Source of the DNA: Nostoc sp. S13
GTDB taxonomy: Bacteria; Cyanobacteriota; Cyanobacteriia; Cyanobacteriales; Nostocaceae
Assembly (NCBI RefSeq): GCF_029379315.1
Contig: NZ_JAQYWQ010000001.1
Location: 62,001-126,000, forward strand
Direction of reading: 5' to 3'
DNA: 64,000 nucleotides
The translations under genes and the position numbers were made by a program. A model generated the notes under the pieces. The model was not told the origin of the DNA and searched no databases. It worked only from the letters and a program-made list of their open reading frames with translations. Below, piece after piece: positions 42,745 through 53,577 of the stretch (positions are counted from its first letter, which is position 1; every line of letters starts with the position of its first letter).

Positions 42745-43500
42745 TTAAAAACTAGCGTTAAGTTCTTGGAAGATTGTGCTAATGTTCCCATTCTCGGCGG
42801 CGAAGCGTAGAGGCTTACAGCGCTCCACCACAACCTCTTCTATTGTTGGCTGGTTGGAAAGTATGTTCATCACCTCGGTGATGAACTCGGCGAGAGGCAT
42901 GGCATGGGGATCATTCGCTTGCTGCTCGCCCGTAAGATGGGTCTGAACATAGGGCGGAATGATCTCGATCACCTCCGTTGTCGTGCCTTTGAGTTGCTGG
43001 CGCAGCGATACCGAGTAGGAATGGATCGCGGCCTTGGTCGCGCAATAAGTTGGCGCGTTTGCAAGCGGTACGAAGGCTAGCCCGGACGAAACTGTCAGGA
43101 CGGCCGCGTGCGGCTGACTTTGCAGCAGTGGCAGCAAGACCGCCGTGAGGCGAATGGGACCAAGCACGTTGGTTGTCACAATCTCCTCGGCATCATCCAG
43201 GTAATCAGGCAGTGATTTGATATCTTCCGCTTTCATGATCCCGGCATTGTTGATCACAACATTTAGCCCTGGGTAGTCTTGAGCCACTTGCTTACCAAAC
43301 GAATGTATGCCGTCTCGGTCATTTATATCAAGCAGAATGGATTTTATACCGGGATTGGCAGCCGTCACCTCATCCAAAACTTGTTGTCGCCGACCGGCAA
43401 TGATAACCTGGTTTCCTTTCTTGTGGAAGGCCTCAGCGATTCCGCGACCAATACCCGATCCGCCGCCAGTAATCAGAATTGTGTTTCCTGTAATCTTCAT
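42745..43500 (-). CDS. short-chain dehydrogenase/reductase (DltE-like)
   Basis: ITGGGSGIGRGIAEAF, NNAGIM, YCATKAAIHSYS. Confidence 0.9.
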   Translation of the reverse strand: MKITGNTILITGGGSGIGRGIAEAFHKKGNQVIIAGRRQQVLDEVTAANPGIKSILLDINDRDGIHSFGKQVAQDYPGLNVVINNAGIMKAEDIKSLPDYLDDAEEIVTTNVLGPIRLTAVLLPLLQSQPHAAVLTVSSGLAFVPLANAPTYCATKAAIHSYSVSLRQQLKGTTTEVIEIIPPYVQTHLTGEQQANDPHAMPLAEFITEVMNILSNQPTIEEVVVERCKPLRFAAENGNISTIFQELNASF

Positions 43501-43756
43501 GATAGTCCTCTAACTTTCTTGTCCGAGCAGATAATAACAGATAATAAATTGTCAGATCTGGATACTATCATCTGTCGCCTCAAATCGTTTTGTTCTCACC
43601 CTAATGCTGGTTCTACTATTCAGTAAAAGGTTATTTGTGTCAATACGGGGCAATGATATCCTGTAGTTTATTTTACCAATCAGTAGAAGTCTCAGGGTTG
43701 ATGACGATTAAAGTAGAATTTGGTACTCTTAGCTCGGAATCACTGTAGTTACGTCC

Positions 43757-44695
43757 GTGACCGAGATGAGTAGTCGATCAGCCCGCTCCTACGCTTTCTT
43801 GTCGATTGCAGCGGCAATCGTCACTATTGCTCTCAAGTTTGGCGCTTACCTGCTAACCGGGTCAGTAGGTTTGCTTTCAGATGCTATTGAGTCAATTGTA
43901 AATCTCCTAGCTGCATTGGTCGCTCTATGGGCATTGACCTATGCTGATAAACCAGCCGATGCCGAACACGCTTTTGGGCATTCTAAAGCCGAATACTTCT
44001 CCAGTGGTGCAGAAGGTGCGTTGATTGTAATAGCCGCCATCAGCATTGCTGTTGAAGCTTGGGGACGGTTGTTGCATCCAGAACCATTAACACAGCTTGG
44101 ATTGGGGTTGGTACTCTCCCTATTTGCAACCGCAATCAACGGCATTGTTGCCTTTATCTTGCTACGGGCAGGGCGACGGTTGCGTTCCATTACACTCAGG
44201 GCTGATGCTCACCACCTGTTTACCGATGTGGTGACTTCGGGTGGTGTGGTAGTTGGAATCTTCCTCGTCAAGCTAACAGGCGCTCTCGTGCTTGATCCAA
44301 TTGTCGCACTGATAGTAGCAACAAATATTACTTGGACAGGATTTCGTCTGCTGCGGGAAACCAGTAGCGCATTACTGGATGCAGCTTTGCCTAAAAAAGA
44401 AATTGAGGCAATCGAGAGTATCCTTAACGAGTACAAACATCAGGACATCCAGTTCCATGCCTTGCGAACCCGTACTGCTGGAACCCGGCGCTTTGTTTCC
44501 TTTCATGTTCTTGTGCCTGGATCTTGGACAGTGCAACAAGGGCATGATTTGTGCGAGGCAATTGAACTTGCTATTCTTCGGGTGCTGCCTTTAACCCACG
44601 TTACAACTCACCTGGAACCTGTAGAAGATCCAGTTTCTTGGGAAGATTTAGAGTTGGAGCGTCCAAGCAATCAGCAAATGCAAGATATGAGATAA
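43757..44695 (+). CDS. cation diffusion facilitator family transporter
   Basis: [58 protein letters not shown]. Confidence 0.92.
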   Translation: MTEMSSRSARSYAFLSIAAAIVTIALKFGAYLLTGSVGLLSDAIESIVNLLAALVALWALTYADKPADAEHAFGHSKAEYFSSGAEGALIVIAAISIAVEAWGRLLHPEPLTQLGLGLVLSLFATAINGIVAFILLRAGRRLRSITLRADAHHLFTDVVTSGGVVVGIFLVKLTGALVLDPIVALIVATNITWTGFRLLRETSSALLDAALPKKEIEAIESILNEYKHQDIQFHALRTRTAGTRRFVSFHVLVPGSWTVQQGHDLCEAIELAILRVLPLTHVTTHLEPVEDPVSWEDLELERPSNQQMQDMR

Positions 44696-44931
44696 GAGAT
44701 TAATTCCTGCTGTTGAGCTTTAAGGAATTGCGCGATCGCATCTCTCATAAATTGCAACGTCGAAACGATGAAAGCTTAATCACACGATTAGCGATCGCCA
44801 ATTTTCAAACTCAATCAAGTTGATTAACTGGTGATCGCAACTAGCTTTTTGCGGAAAGGACACCATTACAACCAAAAAGCTATCAGTAAGATAAAGTTTT
44901 AAATTGGGCAAGCTTAAACAAAAGGTAAGCA

Positions 44932-45040
44932 TTGTGAGTGCATCGACTTGCATTGTGAGTGCATCGACTTACATTGTGAGTGCATCGACTTGCATTGTGA
45001 ATGCATCGGCTTGCATTGTGAATCCATCGGCTTGCATTCA
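44932..45040. repeat. 21-bp tandem repeat array 1 (about 5 units)
   Basis: Unit CATCGACTTGCATTGTGAGTG with variants; preceded by aaagttttaaattgggcaagcttaaacaaaaggtaag. Confidence 0.9.
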
Positions 45041-45181
45041 TAGTTGAATCAGTTTTAAACCATGATAAGCATTAAAATTTATAACACTCTAAAGCTGAAG
45101 TGTCACTAGTGGGAATACAATCAAAAAATTATACAGTTTTGTTAGTAGAGACCGTACTAGAAAATAGCGGAGGTTAAAGCA

Positions 45182-45559
45182 ATGGATGGGCGCGATCGGT
45201 ACTTACAAATCGCTCTGGTTCTTATTGGAATAGCTTTTCTACTTATCTATCCGCTAACTCAGGTCTGGGCATCAGGCTGGTTATGGCAACCAGGTCAGCA
45301 CGAATACGAACAGATGATCATTGGTGTTTATGGGACGCTTGGTGTCTTTTTGCTATTGGCTTCAAGGCAACCAGAAGCTCACCTTAGTTTAATCTGGTTC
45401 ACCGTCTGGTCAAGTGTAGTCCACGGGCTAATCATGGCGGTATATGCAGTAATTGATCCTGTTGAACATGGACACCTGTTTGGTGATGTTCCAGCATTGT
45501 TCTTGGTAGCAATTGTCCTTGGCTTTTTACTGCCGCGCAAAGTGGTGTCAAGTACATGA
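45182..45559 (+). CDS. membrane protein of unknown function (DUF6632-like)
   Basis: 125 aa, four hydrophobic segments; MIIGVYGTLGVFLLLASRQPEAHLSLIWFTVWSSVVHGLIMAVYA. Confidence 0.65.
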   Translation: MDGRDRYLQIALVLIGIAFLLIYPLTQVWASGWLWQPGQHEYEQMIIGVYGTLGVFLLLASRQPEAHLSLIWFTVWSSVVHGLIMAVYAVIDPVEHGHLFGDVPALFLVAIVLGFLLPRKVVSST

Positions 45560-46175
45560 ACGGGCATGGAATGTCTATACATCTCCCGCAATTGACAGAG
45601 ATAAGCAATTCCCCGATCAATCTAATAACAGTTATAGTGTTGCTGAAGCGCGAGTATGAAGCGGCATCGATTCGCTCTAATTGTTGCTGTAAGACAACTT
45701 GGTACAGAAATACGAAGGGCAAGTAAAGGCGATCGCAAGGGCTGGCGTTGCTTTGCTTTGTCTCCCCTCCTCGCTTGTTCTTAGGAGTTGGGGGTGGGGT
45801 GTTAGGCATTGGTGGCAACTTAAGGTGAAAACCAGCCTAGAACCAGCTTTTAGCAGATTATCTCCTTAAGAGTCTCCGACTGGGAATGCCCCTCATTGAG
45901 GCTGCGCCTCCGTAATTTGCGGCAGAGCCACCAGGATCTGCATTTCCAGCCAGAGATTTTAAACGAACCGCAGAGGCGCAGAGAAGCCAGTGCATTGGGC
46001 GGGTTAAGAGACTTGTAGCAACTGGCGCGGCACTGAGAGAAGAAGGAGAAGGAAAAAATTGCTTAACTGAACTGTATTGCTTTAGAGGCAGTTTTTCTCC
46101 TACCCTTTAACTCCTACCTTTATTGATAAAGTTTTAAATCAAGCAAGCTTAAACAAAAGGTAAGTTTTTACAATA

Positions 46176-46427
46176 CATCGACTTGCATTGTGAATGCATT
46201 GACTTGCATTGTGAATGCATCGACTTGCATTGGGAATGCATCGACTTGCATTGGGAATGCATTGAGTTGCATTGTGAATGCATTGACTTGCATTGTGAAT
46301 GCATTGACTTGCATTGTGAATGCATCGACTTGCATTGTGAATGCATTGACTTGCATTGTGAATGCGTCAACTTCCATTGTGAATACATCAACTTGCATCA
46401 TAAATACATCGGCTTGTATTGTGAATG
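46176..46427. repeat. 21-bp tandem repeat array 2 (12 units)
   Basis: Unit CATYGACTTGCATTGTGAATG x12, degenerate toward the 3' end; each unit carries TGCATT-GTG-AATGCA hairpin potential; same upstream flank as array 1. Confidence 0.93.
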
Positions 46428-46532
46428 CTTCTTACGGTGTATGTTTTAATAACACTCCTTAGTTAGAGTCCCTGTGCAAGATTACCGTGCTACTATACGG
46501 CTCATTCCTGTTGTTGCTTGTAGGAGACAATT

Positions 46533-47603
46533 ATGGAAATCAGTAGACGCAGCTTATTAAAAACTGCTTCTGCTTCGGGATTAGTAGCGGCAGGAATTGT
46601 AGTTTCGGAAGGATTTTTGCAGCCGCTTTTAGCCCAAACAGAACCAGTTGATGAAAATACTCAACTGTTAGCCCAAAGTTCACCCACTTTAACTCGACGC
46701 GGCGAAATGTTGTATCGGAATCTCGGACGCACCAAAGAACAAGTATCTGTGATTGGTTTAGGAGGGTATCACATTGGAAAAATTCAAGAGGAGCAAGAAA
46801 GTATCAAACTGATCCGTAGTGCCATTGATCGCGGCATCAATTTTATGGATAACTCTTGGGATTATCACGACGGCCGTAGTCACCGTTGGATGGGAAATGC
46901 TCTTAAAGATGGTTATCGTCAAAAGGTCTTCCTCATGACGAAAATCGACGGTCGCACCAAAGGCGCTGCCAAGATGCAGATTGATGAATCGCTCAAAGAT
47001 TTGCAAGTTGATCACATTGATTTATTGCAGCATCATGAAATACTGCGCTTTGAAGATCCCGATCGAGTCTTTGCTCCTGGCGGCTCAATGGAGGCAGTTG
47101 TCGAGGCGCAGAAAGCGGGCAAAATTCGCTATATCGGTTTTACAGGACACAAGAATCCTCAGATTCACCTTCAGATGCTGGAAAGTGCCACACAAAATGG
47201 TTTCCGCTTCGACACTGTGCAGATGCCCTTAAATGTAATGGATGCCCATTTTAGAAGTTTTGAACATCAGGTTTTACCTGTGCTAGTGAAAAACAACATT
47301 GGTGTGCTAGCAATGAAAACCATCGGGGAGTCTTACATTCTTAGAAGCAACACAGTCAGTGCGATCGAATGCCTACACTACGCGATGAATTTGCCAACCT
47401 CAGTTGTAATTACGGGCATCGACAGCATGAGAATTTTAGACCAGGCGTTTGAAGCAGTCCGCACCTTTAAACCAATGGATCAGGCACAAGTTGCAGCACT
47501 GTTAGCGCGTACTCGTGAGGCCGCGGCTAAAGGGCAGTACGAACGATATAAGACCACAACCCAAAATGATAGTACAGCAATGAATCCAGCTTGGTTAGGG
47601 TAA
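46533..47603 (+). CDS. aldo/keto reductase with twin-arginine-like signal
   Basis: MEISRRSLLKTASASGLVAAGIVV; VIGLGGYHIG, DNSWDYHDGRSHRWMGNAL, VDHIDLLQHHEI. Confidence 0.9.
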   Translation: MEISRRSLLKTASASGLVAAGIVVSEGFLQPLLAQTEPVDENTQLLAQSSPTLTRRGEMLYRNLGRTKEQVSVIGLGGYHIGKIQEEQESIKLIRSAIDRGINFMDNSWDYHDGRSHRWMGNALKDGYRQKVFLMTKIDGRTKGAAKMQIDESLKDLQVDHIDLLQHHEILRFEDPDRVFAPGGSMEAVVEAQKAGKIRYIGFTGHKNPQIHLQMLESATQNGFRFDTVQMPLNVMDAHFRSFEHQVLPVLVKNNIGVLAMKTIGESYILRSNTVSAIECLHYAMNLPTSVVITGIDSMRILDQAFEAVRTFKPMDQAQVAALLARTREAAAKGQYERYKTTTQNDSTAMNPAWLG

Positions 47604-47793
47604 ACATTAATACTATTCTTAACCGTTTTTATTACGCAAACAGCGATGTCTACAACGAGCGGAGCTGCGGGAATTTTGTTTGTAATTCCTAATTTCAACT
47701 CGTCATCTTTAGCATTAGGGGTTGTACTCAACCGTGCGATCGCACTTGTTTTTGATTCTACGTTGCAAAAAATAGCTTTATCCAAGGAAAACA

Positions 47794-48501
47794 TTGATTA
47801 TGTCCAACTTCAAAATATTTTCTACTGGTATAGTGGCGATCGCTTTATCTTTGGCGACTGGTTGCACACCAACTACTCCGCGTGACCAGAATACATCTGA
47901 AACTCCAGCTGCTCTGCCTGTGCAAAGGACTGAGAATCCCTCACCAACTGCGTCACCAACTGTTTCACCAACTGCATCAGGGCAAAATAGGCTCAGTTCT
48001 TCAGACAGACAGTTCATAACTGAAGCCGCTCAAGGTGGTTTAGCAGAAGTCCAACTCGGACAACTGGCATCAAAACGCGGAGTTAGCAAGGTGGTAAAAC
48101 AGTTTGCACTGCATATGGTTCAAGATCATACCCCGGTGAATAATCAACTCAAACAGTTAGCCACTCAAAAAGGTGTCACGTTGCCAACTAGTATCGGCAG
48201 CAAAAATCAGCAAGTCAAGCAACGCTTATCCAAACTTTCTGGTCGTAACTTTGATCGCCAATATCTGAATCAGATGGTTCAAGATCATCAAAAAACTGTC
48301 TCCTTATTTGAGACTGAAGCTCAACAAGGACAAGATCCAGATCTGAAAGCATTTGCGGCTCAAACGCTACCAACCCTCCAAGAACACCTGCAACAGGTTC
48401 GTGAAATTGTTAATCGTGGAAGTTCAACTAGCACGCCAACTCCAACTAGCACCGCAACTCCAACTCCAACTACCACGCCAACTCCAATTAGCACCCCGTA
48501 A
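47794..48501 (+). CDS. DUF4142 domain lipoprotein with Thr/Pro-rich tail
   Basis: LATGCTPTTP lipobox; FITEAAQGGLAEVQLGQLASKRGVSKVVKQFALHMVQDHTPVNNQLKQLA; C-terminal TPTPTSTATPTPT. Start probably ATG 47800. Confidence 0.88.
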   Translation: MIMSNFKIFSTGIVAIALSLATGCTPTTPRDQNTSETPAALPVQRTENPSPTASPTVSPTASGQNRLSSSDRQFITEAAQGGLAEVQLGQLASKRGVSKVVKQFALHMVQDHTPVNNQLKQLATQKGVTLPTSIGSKNQQVKQRLSKLSGRNFDRQYLNQMVQDHQKTVSLFETEAQQGQDPDLKAFAAQTLPTLQEHLQQVREIVNRGSSTSTPTPTSTATPTPTTTPTPISTP

Positions 48502-48867
48502 AGCAATATAAGTCAAGTATTTCTTCCTTTTCTTTGCATCCTTCTAGTGCTTCACCGCTTTGCGTCAACGATAAAAAAATATTCCCATCCGCTCTTGAAG
48601 TTGAGGAGGCAATACGATATTAACGTTAGCGAATAATTGAGCGTCGGCAGTACAAGTTTGAGGAAATCCTCAAAGTTGTACTGCCGTGCATCTGGGGAAG
48701 TTGGCGAGAAAAATTTAATATTTGCCTTGTATGAAGGAATTGGATAATTTATTTCTTCGAGTTGCCTAAATATAGTTTTGCGTAAAAGCGTAGCGTTTTT
48801 AATTGCAGGGAAACGCATTGGCATTGTCAGCCGATGTATTGGCATTGCAGGGTATTACCAAATTTAA

Positions 48868-48982
48868 TTAGTAGCAAATTTTCTGCGTGCCTCTGCGCCC
48901 CTACCCTGCGGATCGCGCCGCCCCTATGCGTTTAAATTTCAACCCTCAATTCGCCACCATATTTACGCAAAGCAGTACTAAG
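48868..48982. repeat. shortened third copy of the 226-bp dispersed repeat
   Basis: Shares ctgcgtgcctctgcgc...tgcgtttaaatttcaaccctcaattcgccac...tttacgcaaagcagtactaag but lacks the central part. Confidence 0.6.
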
Positions 48983-49010
48983 TCCAAAATTTCATCATTA
49001 AAGAACCAGG

Positions 49011-50327
49011 ATGTCTGAATTGTTTAAAAGAAGATTTTCTCGTCGTCATATTCTGACTACTGCTGGGTTAGGAGCCATTTCAGCCACCGCAATTGGTAGT
49101 ATAGGCGAAGAGGTTGCTGCCCAAGAGCCAACTCAGCAAGCAACGCCACGCGGTGGGCCCTTGCCGCCTCAGATTGAGTTTCCGCCGATCTCGGCATCAA
49201 CCGAAGTTGAGACAGGAGGGCCGCCAACTGCATTACCCCCAGAGCGACGCTTGGGGTTTGCGATCGTTGGACTTGGCAGACTTTCACTAGAAGAAATCAT
49301 GCCTGCGTTTGCAGAATCTAAACTAGCAAAGCCAACTGCATTAGTTAGTGGCGATGCTGCCAAAGCTAATCAAGTTGCACAGCAGTATGGCATCAAACCG
49401 CAGAACGTTTACAACTATCAGAATTACGACAATCTCCGCAACAATCCAGACGTTGATGTGATTTATATCGTACTGCCTAACAGTATGCACCGGGAATATA
49501 CGGTGCGTGGTGCTAAAGCAGGTAAACATATTTTGTGTGAGAAGCCGATGGCAACCACAGTGGAAGATTGTCAGCAGATGATCGACGCGTGCAAGAACGC
49601 GAATCGCAAGTTGATGATTGCTTATCGCTGCCAATATGAGCCACACCATCGCGCCATGATTCAGATGATCCGCAGCAAAGAATTGGGAGCCATCAAGGTA
49701 ATTCAGGCAGACAACGGTCAAAATCAAGGCGGTGACTTAAACCAGTGGCGATTAAAACGTGCTTTAGCTGGAGGTGGCTCTTTACCGGATGTGGGAGTTT
49801 ATTGCTTGAATGCAACTCGCTATTTGACAGGAGAGGAACCGATCGCAATTAGCGCCCAAACTTTCAGCACTCCTGGTGATCCGCGCTTCAAAGAAGTAGA
49901 AGAAAGTGTCACCTTCCAGCTGCGGTTTCCCAGTGGGATACTAGCGATTTGCTCCACCAGTTACGGCTTTCACGAAGCGCGTCGGTTTCGCGTCTTTGGC
50001 TCTGATGCTTGGGGACAACTCGATCCGGCGTTCGCTTACAACGGTTTGCGGATGATGATTTCGCGTAAATCGCCGACCAACAGTATGGCAGAAAACGTCA
50101 GCGAAGTGCGGATGAGCCAGAAGAACCAGTTCGCCTTAGAAATTGATCACATGGCGGATTGTGTGATTCAGAATAAGCAACCCCATACCCCTGGTGAAGA
50201 AGGTTTGCAAGACCAAAAACTGATAACCTTGATTTACGAAGCCGCACAAACAGGCAAGACGATCACTCTACCTCGTGTGTCAGGATTGGATGTCACTCGT
50301 GGCCCCGCTCCCAGAATGCTGAAGTAA
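49011..50327 (+). CDS. Gfo/Idh/MocA-type oxidoreductase with twin-arginine-like signal
   Basis: FSRRHILTTAGLGAISATAIG; FAIVGLGRLSLEEIMPAFAES, HILCEKPMATTVEDCQQMI. Confidence 0.9.
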   Translation: MSELFKRRFSRRHILTTAGLGAISATAIGSIGEEVAAQEPTQQATPRGGPLPPQIEFPPISASTEVETGGPPTALPPERRLGFAIVGLGRLSLEEIMPAFAESKLAKPTALVSGDAAKANQVAQQYGIKPQNVYNYQNYDNLRNNPDVDVIYIVLPNSMHREYTVRGAKAGKHILCEKPMATTVEDCQQMIDACKNANRKLMIAYRCQYEPHHRAMIQMIRSKELGAIKVIQADNGQNQGGDLNQWRLKRALAGGGSLPDVGVYCLNATRYLTGEEPIAISAQTFSTPGDPRFKEVEESVTFQLRFPSGILAICSTSYGFHEARRFRVFGSDAWGQLDPAFAYNGLRMMISRKSPTNSMAENVSEVRMSQKNQFALEIDHMADCVIQNKQPHTPGEEGLQDQKLITLIYEAAQTGKTITLPRVSGLDVTRGPAPRMLK

Positions 50328-50331
50328 ATAC

Positions 50332-51939
50332 GTGCATACCGCAGTCATGACAACCTCTGCTTGGAGTCCGCTCCGTAACTCTTTGTTTCGCGATCGCTGG
50401 ATTGCCTCAATTGTGTCCAACATTGGAGGTTGGATGGAGGACACGGCGGGAGCTTGGCTAATGACTTCTCTGACTACCTCTCCCCTGTTAGTGGCACTCA
50501 TGCAAACAGCCGCAACTTTGCCAGTGCTGCTATTAGGACTACCAGCCGGAGCAACCGCAGATATTTTTGATCGCCGTCGATTACTGCTATTTTGGCAAGT
50601 CTGGATGCTGGTTGCTGCACTGATCTTGAGTGGATTGATTTTTGCAGGTACGATTACACCGTGGTCACTGCTAGCGCTGACGTTTTTGCTTAACTTAGGA
50701 GCGGCAATGAATGGCCCAGCTTGGCAAGCAATTGTACCAGAACTAGTACCGCGATCGCAACTCATGGCTGCCATTGCATTAAATAGTGCTGGGTTTAACA
50801 TTGCCCGAGCAGTTGGCCCAGCGATCGCTGGCTTGATTTTGGTAGCGGCAAATGCCGGAGTCGTCTTTTTGATTAATGCCCTCTCGTTTGTTGCAGTGAT
50901 TTTCATCCTTTACCGTTGGCAGCGCAAACCGCTTTACCAAAGCGCCCTGCCCGCAGAGCGAGTATTAGGTTCTATGCGGGCTGGTATTCGCTATGTCCGC
51001 TTTTCTCCCGCTCTCCAAGCCGTGTTAATTCGAGCGGCTGTTTTAACCAGTTGCACCAGTGCTTTGTTAGCGTTGCTGCCTTTGGTGGCACAGCAGGATT
51101 TGCGACAGGGAGCCGGTGGGTATGGTTTACTACTCGGTTGCTTTGGATTGGGGGCGATTGTCGGGGCGATTTTGATGCCACAAGTGCGGCAACATCTTAC
51201 AATTGATGGAGTTGTGATTGCAGGAACTCTGGTATTTGCGATCGCCACATTAATTCTGGCATTCATTCACAATGTACCTTTGGTGTTGCTGGCTTTGGTG
51301 GCCGCTGGGATTGCCTGGACAACTATGACATCCAGCTTGAATATCACAGTGCAGCTTGCTGTTCCGGCTTGGGTGCAGGCGCGGGCGCTGGGAACTTATC
51401 AAATGGTATTTCAAGGAGGTTCAGCAATTGGCAGTATTGTTTGGGGTGTAGCAGCAGAACATTGGGGAACACCGAGTGCCTTATTTGTTGCTGCCATTGG
51501 CTTAGTGCTGGGAACGTTCACAGCGCGGCGTTACCGTTTGCTCTCAGGAAAACTTGATTTAGCTCCAGCATTACGACGAGCGGAACCTCTAGTAGTAATT
51601 GAATTGCAACCAGAAGAAGGCCCGGTTTTAGTCACACTTGAATATTGTATTGACCCAGAGCAAGCAGAGGAATTCATTGCAGCAATTAATGCCCTGCGAG
51701 TGGTGCGGTTACGAGATGGGGCGATTCGCTGGGGCATCTTTCATGATACAGGTCAGCCGAATCGCTACTTAGAGACGTTTATCGTCGAGTCTTGGGTGGA
51801 TCATTTACGTCAGTATGAACGGTTTACAGTGGCAGATCGAGAGATTCGCGAAAGGGTTTTTGCCTTTCATCAAGGCGATGAACCCCCAGTTATTTCTTAC
51901 ATGATTTATGCTCACCAATCCCAAGAAGCACGAACTTAG
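50332..51939 (+). CDS. MFS transporter (EntS/DUF894-like) with C-terminal extension
   Basis: NSLFRDRWIASIVSNIGGWMEDTAGAWLMTSLTTSPLLVALMQTAATLPVLLLGLPAGATADIFDRR; C-terminal antibiotic-biosynthesis-monooxygenase-like stretch. Confidence 0.9.
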   Translation: MHTAVMTTSAWSPLRNSLFRDRWIASIVSNIGGWMEDTAGAWLMTSLTTSPLLVALMQTAATLPVLLLGLPAGATADIFDRRRLLLFWQVWMLVAALILSGLIFAGTITPWSLLALTFLLNLGAAMNGPAWQAIVPELVPRSQLMAAIALNSAGFNIARAVGPAIAGLILVAANAGVVFLINALSFVAVIFILYRWQRKPLYQSALPAERVLGSMRAGIRYVRFSPALQAVLIRAAVLTSCTSALLALLPLVAQQDLRQGAGGYGLLLGCFGLGAIVGAILMPQVRQHLTIDGVVIAGTLVFAIATLILAFIHNVPLVLLALVAAGIAWTTMTSSLNITVQLAVPAWVQARALGTYQMVFQGGSAIGSIVWGVAAEHWGTPSALFVAAIGLVLGTFTARRYRLLSGKLDLAPALRRAEPLVVIELQPEEGPVLVTLEYCIDPEQAEEFIAAINALRVVRLRDGAIRWGIFHDTGQPNRYLETFIVESWVDHLRQYERFTVADREIRERVFAFHQGDEPPVISYMIYAHQSQEART

Positions 51940-51958
51940 AAAAGACCTCTCTAGGAAA

Positions 51959-52184
51959 CTAAGTACAACATTTCATTAATTCATAGCGAATTCTCTGCGT
52001 GCCTCTGCGCTTCCCTCTGCGCGACGGCAGTCGCTACAACTCTTGGAACCCCCCTTCGGGTTCACCAGTCGCCTACGGCGGGAAACCCGCCTACAGCGCT
52101 GGATTCACCGCAACGCGCTGCCTCCCCTTTGCGTTGAAATTTCAACCCTCAATTCGCGACGATTTTACGCAAAGCTGTACTAAG
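51959..52184. repeat. 226-bp dispersed repeat, copy 2
   Basis: Starts ctaagtacaacatttcattaattcatag and ends gcaaagctgtactaag; same length as 21205-21430. Confidence 0.8.
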
Positions 52185-52220
52185 CAGATTTAAAAACGTA
52201 CCTCACCAAGTCGGCAAGCG

Positions 52221-53084
52221 CTATAGACCTTTGCTATGCAGCCAATTGATAAACACCTCAGCAATAGCTAAGTTACCGTGTTCAAGCATTTGCATATGAC
52301 CATGACCAGGAAGTCCAACTTCAGGAAGCCAAATAAAATCACCCCGGAAGTATTTTGCAGTTTCTGCATCTACCTCACGAGAATGGCGCGGGTCTTGATC
52401 GCCTGTAATCACTAAGATGGGAATATCAAATAGTACCTGAGGGTGGTAAATATAAAGCCCTTGTCCTTCAACATTTCGGCGCTGGTTGCTAATTCGCGCA
52501 CTCTCAGCGACTAAACTACAAAAGTAATTCTCAAATACCTCTTGCGGAAAATTATCTGAGTTAGTGAAGTATTTTTTAGTTTCTTCACGCGACTGAATAC
52601 GTGGACGGTCTTCCAGAAAAGCCTCATCAGAGTCTTTTGTGATCACTGGTAATAGATTGGCTGGTGGCCCTGGTGCAATGCCTACAATAGCTTTAACAAG
52701 TTTGAGATGGGTTTGTGCTATCTGCCAACCAACGACACCAGACATACTGTGAGTAAGAATGATAGCCGGGCCAATTTGTTGAAGTAGCGCCACAGTAGCA
52801 TCAATTACCCGTTCATATGGCATCGTAGGAAAATCTGGGACACAGCCTGATCGACCATGCCCTGGCCAGTCAACAATGTAGGTTTCCCAGCCTTGTTCTG
52901 TCAGATATACTGCCCAACCTTGGCGATTATCGGGTGTTTTGACAAAGCAAGTACCTGTATGAAAAGCGCCGTGTAAAAGCACAATAGGAACTGAATTTCG
53001 GTCTTTCCTTGGCCGGTAACATTGAATGAACATTTGGTACGGAATATCACCAACCAGGAATTCTGTTTCAGTGTATGAATTCAT
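52221..53084 (-). CDS. alpha/beta hydrolase
   Basis: VLLHGAFHTGTCF, VDWPGHGRSG, LTHSMSGVVGW, GLPGHGHMQMLEH. Confidence 0.88.
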   Translation of the reverse strand: MNSYTETEFLVGDIPYQMFIQCYRPRKDRNSVPIVLLHGAFHTGTCFVKTPDNRQGWAVYLTEQGWETYIVDWPGHGRSGCVPDFPTMPYERVIDATVALLQQIGPAIILTHSMSGVVGWQIAQTHLKLVKAIVGIAPGPPANLLPVITKDSDEAFLEDRPRIQSREETKKYFTNSDNFPQEVFENYFCSLVAESARISNQRRNVEGQGLYIYHPQVLFDIPILVITGDQDPRHSREVDAETAKYFRGDFIWLPEVGLPGHGHMQMLEHGNLAIAEVFINWLHSKGL

Positions 53085-53577
53085 TTGAAGAAAAAACTTA
53101 AATCTTTACGGCAAAGACACCCATGCAATTGGGCGAGAAGCAACGATGCTTGTCAATAGATGGTAAGGAGCAGGGTCTTTCATTTCCTGCGGCACAAAAG
53201 ATAACATAAAATTCTGTAATCTTGCGGCTGGTTGAGAGTATTCACTGTCAGTTCCGGAAAATCAGTATTCCGTGCTAATTCTAATGATAGATAAATGACT
53301 CAAGTTGACAACTATCCTGTGGGGCATGATTTCAGCGCTATTTTCGCTTATCTTGAGTAGTACAACACCGCGATGCTGCGGTGGTCACTGAGCCTTGCCG
53401 AAGTGCGGTAAACAACGCAGTCAGTCTAACGTATAGACTGTAATCGTTAACGGGCGGCAAATCGAAGGAGTGTTTGACACTATCAGCGATGCACAATGGC
53501 ACAGTCATCACATTGTTTTCATTGGGACTGCCTGCTTAAGCTGACAAACTGCTAGAAACCGAAAAATAAGCAATCAA

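Noticed and set aside
44932-46427. Possible CRISPR array
   Set aside because: The 21-bp units are contiguous with no unique spacers and no cas genes nearby.
46149-46462. Four overlapping ORFs on both strands (MHSQCKS..., MQVNAFT..., CECIDLH..., CIVNALT...)
   Set aside because: They arise because the 21-bp repeat lacks stops in several frames; low-complexity peptides with no ribosome-binding or family support.
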